Positions 24,655 through 34,185 of a stretch of 51,606 nt of DNA are shown here, piece after piece. Below the pieces are notes generated by a model. The model made no database searches. It was given only the letters and a program-made list of their open reading frames with translations, and was not told the origin of the DNA. Within the stretch, counting starts at the first letter, position 1. Each line of letters opens with the position of its first letter. The DNA lies in assembly GCF_029868325.1 (NCBI RefSeq), contig NZ_JARWNW010000138.1:1-51606 (forward strand), in the 5' to 3' direction. The translations under genes and the position numbers were made by a program. This stretch comes from Nocardia carnea. Its GTDB lineage: Bacteria; Actinomycetota; Actinomycetes; Mycobacteriales; Mycobacteriaceae.

Positions 24655-25526
24655 TGCTCATATCTCCTTGCTATTTTCCTGATCCGATCACGTGACATCT
24701 GTTCGTCGAGTGATGCCGTCCGTAACTGCTCATACAGCGACCGAAACCGCTTCATATCGTCGTCGTCTTCGAACATCATCCCGCCGATCGCGCCCTCGGC
24801 GTGCACCACAGAAGGCTCGGTGTCCGGGAAGTCGAGGACGATGAACGGTGGAATTACCCCGCCGGTGGGGAGACCTGCGGAGAAGGGCATGACCCGGATG
24901 ACGAGACCGTCGCGAGTGCCCAGATCGGCAAGATGGCGGCACTGAGCAGCCATGGCTCGGTTCGATCCGACAACGGTGTGCAGGACGCTCTCGTGCAGGA
25001 CGAACTCGAGTTGAATATCGCAGCGCCGCTTGAGTAGGCGCGCTCTGCGTTGGATCCGCATTTCGACACGCCTGTCGATCTCGGACTGCGGATCATCAGG
25101 GGCGAACGCACGAAAGATTGCCCTGGCGTAGTCGGGTGTTTGCAACAACCCGGAGACAGCCAGGGGCTGATAGAACTTCAAATCCGTAGCGTAGTGCTCC
25201 AGTTCGAGATAGGAACTGAATCCATCACTGAGGTACCGCCGGTAGTCCTGCCACCAGACTTTGGAACTCGCCTCTGAGGCAAGATCCATCAGATACTCGG
25301 CCCGTCGCTCCGCCAGACCGTAGTAACGGCAAAGGTACTCGACCTCTCGGACCTTGATCTTCTCGTACTGCCCCAGCTCGATCCGGCTGAGCGTAGCCCG
25401 GCTGAACTCGGTCTCCCGCGCCACCTGGTCCAACGTGGACCCGAGTGCGTGGCGGGCATCGCGCAACGCCCGCCCGAGTTGCCGCCGCGGCAGCGTGGTG
25501 CCGCTGAGATCCGCCTTGCTCGGCAT
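24651..25526 (-). CDS. XRE-family regulator with DUF5753 domain
   Basis: 291 residues: N-terminal helix-turn-helix (LGSTLDQVARETEFSRATLS, RIELGQYEKIKVREVEYLCR) and a C-terminal DUF5753 sensor region (FYQPLAVSGLLQTPDYARAI, HLADLGTRDGLVIRVMPFS). This is the large partner of the XRE-DUF397 pair typical of Streptomyces and Nocardia, comparable to WhiJ-type systems. Co-transcribed with the DUF397 gene by a four-base overlap. Target genes unknown. The upstream gap to 25731 shows no clear gene. Confidence 0.93.
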   Translation of the reverse strand: MPSKADLSGTTLPRRQLGRALRDARHALGSTLDQVARETEFSRATLSRIELGQYEKIKVREVEYLCRYYGLAERRAEYLMDLASEASSKVWWQDYRRYLSDGFSSYLELEHYATDLKFYQPLAVSGLLQTPDYARAIFRAFAPDDPQSEIDRRVEMRIQRRARLLKRRCDIQLEFVLHESVLHTVVGSNRAMAAQCRHLADLGTRDGLVIRVMPFSAGLPTGGVIPPFIVLDFPDTEPSVVHAEGAIGGMMFEDDDDMKRFRSLYEQLRTASLDEQMSRDRIRKIARRYEQ

Positions 25527-25731
25527 AGCGCCTCCCCTTGTTTCTCAATGGAATCGCTCGGCGTTTCTCAGGTCGAGAATCATCGTAGGCGTGCCCTGGG
25601 AGTCGTGCTGGGCAGATACACCAAACCTGCGAGGGCCCCTCATCGAGATATTCCAAGCCTCTGACGTGCAGCAACATAACCACATGCCCGAGAGACACGG
25701 AAGCCGTTGGCGCAAAGGATCATTACCGCGG

Positions 25732-26115
25732 ATGCGCAGTACCGGCCGAGCGAACCGGACCTGGTTCGGAATCAACGCGAATGGGTTGGCGGCCCCAGCG
25801 CACACCGGTCCGCGCAGTGGAGCATTCGCCGACCGGACCATCACAAGGTTCCCGCGCGCGACACGTCCGGCAGATCAAGGCACCCGGTACACCGAGGTCG
25901 ACGGCTGGTCGGCCGCATGGCGCTGCGATCGCGCGAGTATCCGCATCCTCCGGGTGCGCTTGTCGTCCGGCGCCCCGGTCGAGCTGTCGATAGTCGGCCC
26001 GTACATCCCGGACCTGGCCGAGATGCGTGAACGGTTCCCCGAGCACCCCCGTTTATGGGATGCGATCCGCCACGAGTTCTGGGCGAATGCCATGCCGGAA
26101 GGCCGCACCGGATGA
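25732..26115 (+). CDS. Hypothetical protein, coupled to the next gene
   Basis: 127 residues, not recognised. The C-terminal half looks like real protein (DRASIRILRVRLSSGAPVEL, VGPYIPDLAEMRERFPEHPR, WDAIRHEFWANAMPEG). Its TGA overlaps the ATG of the following gene in ATGA, which supports translation. The start is uncertain: ATG 25732 has AAAGGA twelve bases upstream; ATG 25684 has no ribosome site. Context (next to T7SS and XRE-DUF397 genes) suggests accessory content. Confidence 0.5.
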   Translation: MRSTGRANRTWFGINANGLAAPAHTGPRSGAFADRTITRFPRATRPADQGTRYTEVDGWSAAWRCDRASIRILRVRLSSGAPVELSIVGPYIPDLAEMRERFPEHPRLWDAIRHEFWANAMPEGRTG

Positions 26116-26699
26116 GTACCATCCAGTATCCGGACGACGAATCCATCGCGGAGATCACCGCGCACTATCTGCTCGCCATGCCCGCTGGACTGTTACCCAT
26201 GCTGTACGGCTTCCGGTTCGACGGCCACTCGATCGACACCGACTGCGTACGAGTCGAATTGGATCACGATCGCAAGGCGGACGAGCCTAATCCGCTTCAC
26301 GTGAAAGCAGCCCAACTACGAACCATTCTCGGCGCCGGCATGTTCGGATTCGGATTCGTCTTTCCGGTGTTCGCCGATCAGCTGGACCCGAGTGCGAATA
26401 ACCGCCATATTCCCGAGCCGGTCCGGACCGTGGCCGACCGGTTACCCGACACCGAGGACCTGATTGCGGCCGTCATCATCGACGCAACAGGTCGGCAATG
26501 GTGGGCGGTCGTTCCCCGGCACGTCCCTGACCTGGAACCGATCCTCCTCCACCTGCCTGCGACCCCACCGGAGAGCTGGCGGATCCCCGAAAGCCTGGAT
26601 GCTTCCCTGTGGACCGCCGCGCTCGCCCTCGACGAGAACAACCATGCCGCGCTGCTACGCCTGGGTACCACGCACCCGGATTCGAGTTCGGCCCGGTGA
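26112..26699 (+). CDS. Hypothetical protein
   Basis: 195-residue soluble protein of mixed alpha/beta composition, not recognised. Features seen: acidic N-terminus (MSTIQYPDDESIAEITAHYL), a Gly/Phe patch GAGMFGFGFVFPVFADQLD, and VIIDATGRQWWAVVPRHV. It is coupled to the preceding gene by a four-base overlap and is convergent with the EspG-like gene. It might be an immunity or regulatory protein of the adjacent secretion locus, but nothing in the sequence proves it. Confidence 0.7.
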   Translation: MSTIQYPDDESIAEITAHYLLAMPAGLLPMLYGFRFDGHSIDTDCVRVELDHDRKADEPNPLHVKAAQLRTILGAGMFGFGFVFPVFADQLDPSANNRHIPEPVRTVADRLPDTEDLIAAVIIDATGRQWWAVVPRHVPDLEPILLHLPATPPESWRIPESLDASLWTAALALDENNHAALLRLGTTHPDSSSAR

Positions 26700-26791
26700 G
26701 CGCCGTAACGGAAGGACACGGCGGCGACGGTCGGCGTTCGCCCGCCGGCGGCGGCAGATTTCGAGCAGCGGAACCCGCGCTGCCGGGCAGC

Positions 26792-27565
26792 TCACCAGAC
26801 GTCGGCGCGTTCCTCTTCCAACCGCTTCCAAGCGAAGTCCAGCCACCTGCTGAAATGCCGGGTGAACTCTGCCGGTGTAGCCGGACGCACCGTCACATGA
26901 TTGCCACGCTGTTCGGTGTAGCGGCCGTCGCCGGTGATGTCGTACCACTCCAGGGTGCGAATCGGATCCGTAGCCGCGTCGTACCGCCCGATACGCAGGA
27001 CCGCGCACCCTCCTCCATCGGCTTCCCGGCCGACCAGCCGCCGGTACGCGTCACGCGAGCGAGTACGCCGGGGATCTTCGAACTGCTCCGTGCGCGGTTC
27101 GAGATCGCCGGGATGAAAGGTCGCTGGTTCAGCGGACCCCGGTGCGCAGCCGGGCAATGCGGAGACCAATCGGGCCGCAAGATTCTCCGGACGGAACAGT
27201 CGCAGCTGGATGGAACCGAAATCGTCTGCGTTTCCGGCCTGGGTCAACGTTACGGCATGGGCGTCCGTGCGGGCGCCGATGATTCGGTAGTCACGCATAT
27301 CAGTACGTCCGGTGCTGCGTTTGTGCGCAACGGTGCCGCCGAATATTGCGATACGCATTCCCGATGTACCCAGCGTGTCCAGCGCCACCTGGATCGCGGC
27401 ACGCTCTTCGCGCGAATACCGTTCCCGCACTGCGACCCGATGCGCGCGGAGTTCATCGTTGAACGTGAATCGGCTGGTGTAGCGCAGCGGGCTGGGAAAC
27501 CTGTCGTAGGCGTCGCTGTACCACAGCGCCGCGAAATCGTCTTGCTCCCAGGTCCACTCGGACAT
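26792..27565 (-). CDS. EspG-family ESX secretion-associated chaperone-like protein
   Basis: 257 residues. The N-terminus follows the EspG pattern (WTWEQDDFAALWYSDAYDRF, PLRYTSRFTFNDELRAHRVA, then EERAAIQVALDTLG and a strand RIAIFGG). EspG proteins bind PE/PPE heterodimers in the cytosol and deliver them to the type VII secretion machine. Start ATG 27565 (MSEWTWEQ) is preferred over the longer frame from 27691. It is the last gene of a minus-strand set DUF3558, small helical protein, PPE-like protein, EspG, a recurring order in Nocardia. Confidence 0.75.
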   Translation of the reverse strand: MSEWTWEQDDFAALWYSDAYDRFPSPLRYTSRFTFNDELRAHRVAVRERYSREERAAIQVALDTLGTSGMRIAIFGGTVAHKRSTGRTDMRDYRIIGARTDAHAVTLTQAGNADDFGSIQLRLFRPENLAARLVSALPGCAPGSAEPATFHPGDLEPRTEQFEDPRRTRSRDAYRRLVGREADGGGCAVLRIGRYDAATDPIRTLEWYDITGDGRYTEQRGNHVTVRPATPAEFTRHFSRWLDFAWKRLEEERADVW

Positions 27566-27691
27566 CTGTCGTTCCCTTTTCCAAATCCGAAACAGCGCTT
27601 CCGGCAAATCGGCAATGCCCGGGCGCGCCCGCGCCGGAGGAGGCGCTCCCGGTGGCCGGGCGATCCTCGGCCCTATCGAAAACCGCCGCAA

Positions 27692-28834
27692 TTACTCCGG
27701 ATTGGAGCCGATCACGCCGCCCTCGATGGTCGGGGGAATATCACCCAAGAGTTCGTCGGTATTCTCCTGATTGATCAGGTAGTCGGGTATCGAGCGGTTC
27801 GATTCGTCGTCCTGGCCGCCGCCCCGACCAGCGCCCGCCCCTCCCATGGGCATACCGGTCATACCGCGTGTTCCGGCTGCCGTGGTCCCGGTGGCGGCGG
27901 CGACACCAGCCGGGCCGCCAGGAGCAGCGTTCGGGGCACCAGGGACCGTACGCCCCGGCCCAGGGGTCTCTGTTCCAGGCGGTGCGCCACCCGGCGAACC
28001 AGGCCCGGTGGTGACCCCAGCCGGCGTCGTGCCTGCCGGAACCGTGGGCGTGGTCGGTGGTTGGGTCCCGGCCGGTGCGGTAGCTGTTTCACCCGGAGAT
28101 GTGGTGGTCGATGGGGTCGTCGGGTCGTCCCCGGGAGTTTTGCTCTGCGTCTCTTCCTCGGTGGTGCCCGGCGTTTCACCGGTGGGGGTTTCGCCGGGCG
28201 CGGTGCCGTTGGGGTTGCCCGAGGTTGTGGTCGAGGGGTTTCCCGTATCGGTGTTGTAGCCGCCGGGCGGGGGTGCGGGGATATCGGCGGTCGAGGTGGG
28301 GCCGATCGGGACGGGAATCACCGGGATCTGGGTATCGAGTGTCCCGAACGGTTCAACGTATCGGCTCTTCATCGCCTCACGCGCTTCATCGGTTCGCCGA
28401 CTGATCTCTTCGTCGTGCCAGAACCCGTTCCACGTCCTGTTTACCCAACTATCTCCGGCGTCCATCGGTTCAGGGATGCCCTTTTTCGTATTCTCGATGG
28501 AAGTAGCTGCACTGCGAACACCTTGTGACAGCATTTCGAGCGCGGGGGTCACCGGACGGGCATGCTTATCTATGTAATCCTTGATCGCTTGTTTGGCCTG
28601 TTCGGCGGCTGGTCCGGACCATGCCTCCGCAAGCGAGGCCTCAGCGGACCGGACAAAGGTCTCGACCCCCTCCTCCCACACATTCCGCATCTGCCAGTAC
28701 TTGTCTGCCTGATCGGTCGCGTCTTTGATGTCGAGCGGGCTGAACGCCCTACTGATCTTGGGGTGATCCCAGCCTTCGGGGACCTCCCCGCCACCATGGA
28801 TTATCGGTTCCTCATAGTCGGGCACGTTATTCAC
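27692..28834 (-). CDS. PPE/WXG-like T7SS substrate with Pro/Thr/Gly-rich tail
   Basis: 380 residues. N-terminal helical domain (about 30-150) with AEASLAEAWSGPAAEQAKQA, a W-x-G-type turn as in WXG100/PPE proteins. Then a long low-complexity region rich in Pro, Thr, Gly (about 180-335) and a short C-terminal motif SIPDYLINQENTDELLGD, seen in many Nocardia proteins of this kind. Likely an ESX-secreted protein partnering the small helical protein encoded just upstream, with which its gene overlaps by four bases. EspG-like chaperone gene follows. Confidence 0.72.
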   Translation of the reverse strand: MNNVPDYEEPIIHGGGEVPEGWDHPKISRAFSPLDIKDATDQADKYWQMRNVWEEGVETFVRSAEASLAEAWSGPAAEQAKQAIKDYIDKHARPVTPALEMLSQGVRSAATSIENTKKGIPEPMDAGDSWVNRTWNGFWHDEEISRRTDEAREAMKSRYVEPFGTLDTQIPVIPVPIGPTSTADIPAPPPGGYNTDTGNPSTTTSGNPNGTAPGETPTGETPGTTEEETQSKTPGDDPTTPSTTTSPGETATAPAGTQPPTTPTVPAGTTPAGVTTGPGSPGGAPPGTETPGPGRTVPGAPNAAPGGPAGVAAATGTTAAGTRGMTGMPMGGAGAGRGGGQDDESNRSIPDYLINQENTDELLGDIPPTIEGGVIGSNPE

Positions 28835-29304
28835 CTGGTGGATCCGTCAGGGAGGATGTGTGGACCGGGAGTAGGTCCGACGGGCGGACGTTCGGGGAGA
28901 GTGGCGCTCAACGAGTTGTATGCGGCCGCCCATTCGCTATCAGCCTGCATTATGCGATCACGGATGGTGCGATAAACATTCTGGATATCCTCGACGATCA
29001 GATAGTGCTGCTCCATTATCTCCCATACACCGTTTCCATCCGGCGCACCCTTCGCCTTCACCTTGTAGCGCCCCACCATTGCCCGCGCCGAATACAGATC
29101 ATCGTTCGCCTCCCCCAAACCCCAATGTTCCATTTGCGATATCTGTTCTGCGCTGCCCTGGACCTGCTGTATCGCCAACTTGAAAGTTTCGCAGTCACGA
29201 TCAAGGTAGATGAATTCCTCTGGCGACATTTGGACCGTCACTTGTCCTTCGTTCGCAGCAGCGAGCATGTTGGCCATAGGCCGGGGTGCCGGCTCCTCAC
29301 TCAT
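28831..29304 (-). CDS. Small helical protein, likely partner of the PPE-like protein
   Basis: 157 residues, predicted almost all helical: MSPEEFIYLDRDCETFKLAI, ISQMEHWGLGEANDDLYSAR, IRDRIMQADSEWAAAYNSLS. No signal peptide. The position upstream of, and four-base overlap with, the PPE-like gene resembles PE/PPE or WXG pairs that fold as heterodimers. ATG 29304 is preceded by GGGGAGG. Not a canonical WXG100 protein (longer, no clear WxG). Confidence 0.65.
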   Translation of the reverse strand: MSEEPAPRPMANMLAAANEGQVTVQMSPEEFIYLDRDCETFKLAIQQVQGSAEQISQMEHWGLGEANDDLYSARAMVGRYKVKAKGAPDGNGVWEIMEQHYLIVEDIQNVYRTIRDRIMQADSEWAAAYNSLSATLPERPPVGPTPGPHILPDGSTR

Positions 29305-29341
29305 TACCTTTACCTCCCCAGTAGAGTGGATACCCCATCGA

Positions 29342-29893
29342 TTACGCGCCCGCCGGTATCGACGGAACCACCTTTTCGGCCAGCGATCGCGCCAGTTCAC
29401 ACGTGTCCAAGTGCCCGGTTTCACTGCGAGACGGCGGGTTGCTCAACGAGAATTCCAGACTGCCACCGGTCAATTCCACGTTCACGCTACAAGCGGCTTC
29501 AGTGTGGGTTTCCTGCCGCTGTGAAGTAATTGCCTGCCTGCCATCGACCGTGAATTCGACTGTGCCGGGAAAGCCCTTGTCACGCACCATCTGGATAGTG
29601 AGATTTGTGGTCTGGATGCTGGCTGCGTAGCCATCCACCTTCGCCCACTGGCACCCTTCCCATTCGACCCCTCCCGCGCCGAAATCGTCGTCGGTCTTCA
29701 TCCGGAGCCCCTCCGCGTCCAGCACGCTCTGCGGGATATCCGTGCACGGATCGAACCCCGTCGGCACACTCGCCGCCATACTCGGAGTCGTCGCCGTCGC
29801 CTCCCCCTCGGTGGTGGACGATTCACACCCCGTCAGCGCCAGCACCGCCCCACCGACCAGCGCAATCAGCAGCCGTCGCTTCCCCGCGATCAC
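29342..29893 (-). CDS. DUF3558 lipoprotein
   Basis: 183 residues. Signal peptide KRRLLIALVGGAVLALTGC ends in lipobox LTGC. The mature part has DUF3558 features: FDPCTDIPQSVLDAEGL, GVEWEGCQWAKV and four cysteines likely forming disulfides. DUF3558 lipoproteins are frequent beside ESX and PPE-like genes in mycolic-acid actinomycetes; role unknown. Start GTG 29893 is nine bases after GGAGG; an adjacent TTG (29896) is also possible. First gene of the minus-strand T7SS-linked set. Confidence 0.85.
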   Translation of the reverse strand: MIAGKRRLLIALVGGAVLALTGCESSTTEGEATATTPSMAASVPTGFDPCTDIPQSVLDAEGLRMKTDDDFGAGGVEWEGCQWAKVDGYAASIQTTNLTIQMVRDKGFPGTVEFTVDGRQAITSQRQETHTEAACSVNVELTGGSLEFSLSNPPSRSETGHLDTCELARSLAEKVVPSIPAGA

Positions 29894-30274
29894 CAATGCC
29901 GACCTCCACCGCCGATACCACCAGTAGTCCGGCCCCGGGGAGGACCGGCGTCTCCGCCCCCTGCTGCCGGCCCGGCAGACGTTACCGACGGTCACGAACC
30001 CGCGCAACCGCCGCACAGGCCGGTCCGCACCCCACGATCCTGCGGGAGGTTCGCCTACTCCGCACCGAGGATGGCAGACTTCGCAAGTTCGGTCGGCCCG
30101 CGGAGATTTTCTCGGATCGAGGGAACCAACTGCCCTCCGGCTACGTCGGATACGGGTGAAGGATCTGTCTGTCGACATGGAGGGGCCCGCGATGCGCCGC
30201 TCGATTCCGTGGGCACGGGAGCTTGCTCTCACTGCAGCGTGGAACCGGAGGTAATCGCGGTGGTGGTGTGCTGA
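29894..30274. promoter_or_regulatory. 381-bp divergent control region between DUF3558 and the toxin
   Basis: No gene is evident. It must hold the promoters of the minus-strand DUF3558/PPE/EspG set and of the plus-strand toxin operon. At its right end GGAGG (30247-30251) is eight bases before GTG 30260, which opens a four-codon frame GTG GTG GTG TGC closed by TGA; the toxin ATG follows directly in the same frame. Confidence 0.4.
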
Positions 30275-33200
30275 ATGGGTATCGAGATCCCCGAAGCGTT
30301 GCAGTGGGTCTGCAAATACGTCGTCGGCGCCGGTGACTGGCCCGAGGGTGACGAGACAGCGATGCGGCGAGTGGAGACCGCATGGGTCACCTTGGCGTCC
30401 GATCTACAGGAGATAGGCCCCGACGCCAATCATGCGATAGATCAGGTCCTCGCCGCGATCGAAGGCGACACCGCCCAGGCCATCGCCGACCGCTGGACCG
30501 AACTCGGCCACGGCCAGGGCGCGTTCGACGGGCTGATCGAACACATCGAAACGCTCGGTGACGAGATCGGTGACGGCGCCGCCGATATCGAACACACCAA
30601 ACTCGTCATCCTCGCCAGTCTCGCGATCTTCGCCGTCGAAATGGCGATCCTGCTCGCTGCTGCTTCCACCGGGGTGGGAGCACCGGCCGCGGGAGCAAAA
30701 GCGGTGGTGGCCCAAACCGCGACCCGTATCGCGGTCCGCACCGCGATCAGACAACTCCTGCAACGACTCGTCTCCAAAGCCGCACTGAAAGCGGCTGCCC
30801 GTGCCGCTGTTCGCGGCGCCTGGGCGGCAGCCCTGGAAGAAACCGCTCTCGACCTGGGTATCAAAGCGGTCCAGGTCGCCGCCGGCCGTCGCGACGACAT
30901 CACGATGGATGATGTGAAGGAGGCCGGTAAAACCGCGCTCACCGCAGCAGCTGCCGGCGCCGTCACCGGCGCCATGGGCCCCGACGGACTCACCACCCGC
31001 AACGTCCCCGGCGGGCCAGAGGGCGGAAACCCGCTCGCCGACGCCGCGAAGGACGCTGCCGAAGAAACCGTCGCGGGAGTGGCCGGAGAGGTGGCCGGTG
31101 AAGCCACCGACGCCGCCCTCAACGACCGCGAATTCAGCCTCGAACAGGCACTTTCCCCGGAAAACCTGTCCTCCTCCGCCGCCGCAGGCGTCCAGCGTGG
31201 CACGGAAACGCTGGGCGAGAACAACTCCAGCGACGCCGGTGACAACAACTCAGACGACGATTCGACCGACGAGTCGCAGGACCGCGACACCCCGCCGGGC
31301 GACGACGCCGAATCCGGTGCCCCCGGGGACCGGAACGAATCCCCAGGCGCTCCGGAAACCGAAACCCCACCGCAAGACCAACAAACAAGTCAATCCCCGC
31401 CGACTGATACCCAGCCGGCGTCCGCAGACAGCCCAGCCCAAACCCAAGGCCGGCACCCGCCAGGTCCGCAGGCCAACGGTCAGCCGTCCGACACCAGCGA
31501 CCAACCCGCCGCCCAGCAACCACAACAAGGTCAGAACGCACCCTCCCAGGAAAGCTCTACCGCCGGCCCCGGCCAGGCGCCGCCGACAGGCGACCCCTCC
31601 AGTTCGGAATCACCAGCGCCCTCCCAATCCGGAAACCCGCAGCAAACAGACTCCGGCTCCCCGAGCACGTCACAGCAGTCGTCCGACAGTGGCATCCCCC
31701 AGACCCCTGACTCGAGCACATCACAGTCCTCGGCGTCGCAGCCCTCCGGCACCGGCACGCCCGACTCGTCACCAGCACAGCCGGCCGGCAACCAAACTCC
31801 CTCGCCCGGCAATACTCCCACCGGAACCCCGCAGTCACCCGATGTCGGCGTATCCCAGAATCAGCCCACCTCGAGCCTGAACCTGCCGGCGGACCCACCC
31901 CCGCTGCAATCGACGTCGAGTCTCGATCTGGGCCCGGAAACTGCGGCACCGGTAAACACCCCGGACACTCCGAGCACGACGCAAACCCCCGATAGCTCGA
32001 CCAGCCAAGAAACCGCCACCCCTGGTCCCACACCGGTAACCCCGGCCACAACGACATCAGCCTCCACCACGGCGCCGCCCCTGCCCACGACCGGCCCGGG
32101 CACCCCGGCGGATACACCTCGCGCAACCGCACCGGCCGAGACGGCCCCATCGACGCCGGCCGCCACCACACCGGCGAACCCACCCCGCTCCACCTCACGA
32201 AACAACGACAATCCGGCTACGCCCGACAGCGCGCGCCCACCCAACGCCCCTTCTCCCCGGCCATCCGGCCCCAAGACACCGGGCTACGACTACAACATCT
32301 ACGACCCCGCCAACCACTCCCGCTTCCTCGCCGACTTTGCCCGTCCGCCCATTCCCACCCGACCCACCGACACCGAACCAAGGCCTGGCCATCACACCCC
32401 GGCCCACGACCGGCCGCACCGAACACAGCACCAGGCCACCCCAGCGGACCGAGCAGCCCCATCGAATCCGGCACCGGCACGCAATACTCCACCGGCCGCC
32501 CACACCGATCGGCCGACTCCCACCGCACCGGCACGCACTACAGACGGGCGCAACTCTGATCACAGTTGGTTGCCACCTTCCCACCCGAACGCCCCGCGTC
32601 CCGGCGACCCGATCTGGAACTCACCGAATCAGAACGCATCTCGCCCTGACGATCCGATCTGGAACTCATCACATCAACCCCACACGCCGCCGCGGACCAC
32701 ACCGACCGATCCGGATTCACCCGGCAGTGACCCCACCGGCCGGTCACTGGATGACCTGCACGCGCACCACGCCGAGCGAACACCCGCAGGGATCTCGCAC
32801 CATCGCGGCGACCCATCGATCGGCGACCTCCCACATCGGGTGCCGCGGGACCCGCATCGTTTCACCGCCGACGTCCATCTCACCCCGGACGGACATGCCA
32901 GAGTCGGCGACCGCGTCCTCACTCCCGAGCAATACGGCGATCTGATCCGCCGGAGCCACTGGGACGGCGCCACCCCCGTCCGCCTCATCGGATGCGACGC
33001 CTCCACAAGCGGTTTCGCCGACCGGTTGGCCCGGGACTTGGGCGTAGATGTCCTCGCCCCCACCGCCCCTGCCTGGACCGATATCGACGGCAACCTCTAC
33101 ACCACCGGCGTCGACACCGGGCCGGCCGGAACCCGCAACCCGCGCATCCCACCCGACGGCGCCTGGAACACCCACCATCCGGACGGCACCACCACCCCCG

Positions 33201-34183
33201 CCGGCACCGGCCACCCGCCAAGTACCCGCACGCCTGAACCGGGCACACTCGATGCCGAATCCGCCCGCGACCGAAGCGCATTCCGGCGCCCCCAGGATCC
33301 GCACCCCCGGGTGCCCTACGAAGACCTCACGAGTGGCCGTCCCTCACGCACCATTACGCCGGACGATCCCCTGTCGCCGAGGCGGAGCAGGCCTTTCGGA
33401 CGGGACCGCAGCGGCAACCCGGTCCCACTCGAACCCGACACCGCCTACCGTGTCACCGACCGGTCCGGACGCGACCGAGGACTGTTCATCACCGGCCCCG
33501 ACGGAACCATCCAAGAAGTCGTCACCGATTCCGGCGAACGCCGGACCCGCAACACGGAGGCGCAACGGATGGAGGGCGAGGGGTTCAACCCCGACCTGCG
33601 CACGCCGTTCCCCGACGCCGTATACACCGTCGACAACCGGTTCATCTATTCGTCGGACGAGCACGGCCGTGTCGTCCGCGCCGAGGGCTCACTCGATCTC
33701 ACCGCATCCGACGATCGCCGCCGCGGCCCGGACCAAACCCGCATCGGACACCATGGACAGACCGAGTACGCCGGAATAAACCGGGAGGTCATCACCGAAT
33801 TCGAGAACGAATACGGCCGGTCACCCACCAACACCGAGGTCTACCTCTATCAAGCCGTCACGTTCGACGGGGGGCATCTCTTCGCCACCGAATTCAACGG
33901 ACCGGGCGAAGCCATAAATATGGTGCCGATGCTCACCAGCCTCAACCGCGACCTCGGCGGCGACAATACACCGCTCGACAACTGGCGACGTCTGGAAAGT
34001 CTTTGGGGCGAAATACTCGGTCAAGACCCACCACCCGAGGTGAACGTACGCATAGAACTCGAATACGATCCCAACGACGGTGGTTCGAGAACACCGATAA
34101 GAATCACCGCAGCATACACCGTGCAAGGAGTACAGGTGGCGGAAAATTGCTATAGCAATCTGCCACCGAGGATGGAGGAATAA
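30275..34183 (+). CDS. CpnT-like polymorphic toxin with Endonuclea_NS_2-type nuclease C-terminus
   Basis: 1302 residues. N-terminal WXG100/CpnT-like helical domain (about 1-105; GAGDWPEGDETAMRRVETAW) followed by a hydrophobic stretch (about 110-135) and Ala-rich helices to about 290. A very long disordered Pro/Thr/Ser/Gln region (about 300-820) links to a pre-toxin domain (PVRLIGCDASTSGFADRLAR, DVLAPTAPAW) and then the toxin. The final about 105 residues hold DGGHLFATEFNGPGEAINMV (D1198, H1201, N1215) and NWRRLESLWGEIL, the pattern of DNA/RNA non-specific endonucleases of the NS_2 type, with His as general base and Asn for the metal. Followed immediately by a YezG-like immunity gene. Expected to be exported by type VII secretion and to degrade nucleic acid in rivals or hosts; that is inferred. 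Confidence 0.85.
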   Translation: MGIEIPEALQWVCKYVVGAGDWPEGDETAMRRVETAWVTLASDLQEIGPDANHAIDQVLAAIEGDTAQAIADRWTELGHGQGAFDGLIEHIETLGDEIGDGAADIEHTKLVILASLAIFAVEMAILLAAASTGVGAPAAGAKAVVAQTATRIAVRTAIRQLLQRLVSKAALKAAARAAVRGAWAAALEETALDLGIKAVQVAAGRRDDITMDDVKEAGKTALTAAAAGAVTGAMGPDGLTTRNVPGGPEGGNPLADAAKDAAEETVAGVAGEVAGEATDAALNDREFSLEQALSPENLSSSAAAGVQRGTETLGENNSSDAGDNNSDDDSTDESQDRDTPPGDDAESGAPGDRNESPGAPETETPPQDQQTSQSPPTDTQPASADSPAQTQGRHPPGPQANGQPSDTSDQPAAQQPQQGQNAPSQESSTAGPGQAPPTGDPSSSESPAPSQSGNPQQTDSGSPSTSQQSSDSGIPQTPDSSTSQSSASQPSGTGTPDSSPAQPAGNQTPSPGNTPTGTPQSPDVGVSQNQPTSSLNLPADPPPLQSTSSLDLGPETAAPVNTPDTPSTTQTPDSSTSQETATPGPTPVTPATTTSASTTAPPLPTTGPGTPADTPRATAPAETAPSTPAATTPANPPRSTSRNNDNPATPDSARPPNAPSPRPSGPKTPGYDYNIYDPANHSRFLADFARPPIPTRPTDTEPRPGHHTPAHDRPHRTQHQATPADRAAPSNPAPARNTPPAAHTDRPTPTAPARTTDGRNSDHSWLPPSHPNAPRPGDPIWNSPNQNASRPDDPIWNSSHQPHTPPRTTPTDPDSPGSDPTGRSLDDLHAHHAERTPAGISHHRGDPSIGDLPHRVPRDPHRFTADVHLTPDGHARVGDRVLTPEQYGDLIRRSHWDGATPVRLIGCDASTSGFADRLARDLGVDVLAPTAPAWTDIDGNLYTTGVDTGPAGTRNPRIPPDGAWNTHHPDGTTTPAGTGHPPSTRTPEPGTLDAESARDRSAFRRPQDPHPRVPYEDLTSGRPSRTITPDDPLSPRRSRPFGRDRSGNPVPLEPDTAYRVTDRSGRDRGLFITGPDGTIQEVVTDSGERRTRNTEAQRMEGEGFNPDLRTPFPDAVYTVDNRFIYSSDEHGRVVRAEGSLDLTASDDRRRGPDQTRIGHHGQTEYAGINREVITEFENEYGRSPTNTEVYLYQAVTFDGGHLFATEFNGPGEAINMVPMLTSLNRDLGGDNTPLDNWRRLESLWGEILGQDPPPEVNVRIELEYDPNDGGSRTPIRITAAYTVQGVQVAENCYSNLPPRMEE

Positions 34184-34185
34184 TC

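Noticed and set aside
26609..28528. 639-codon plus-strand frame
   Set aside because: Antisense shadow of the EspG-like and PPE-like genes; no motif, and the opposite strand has recognisable proteins with ribosome sites and overlaps.
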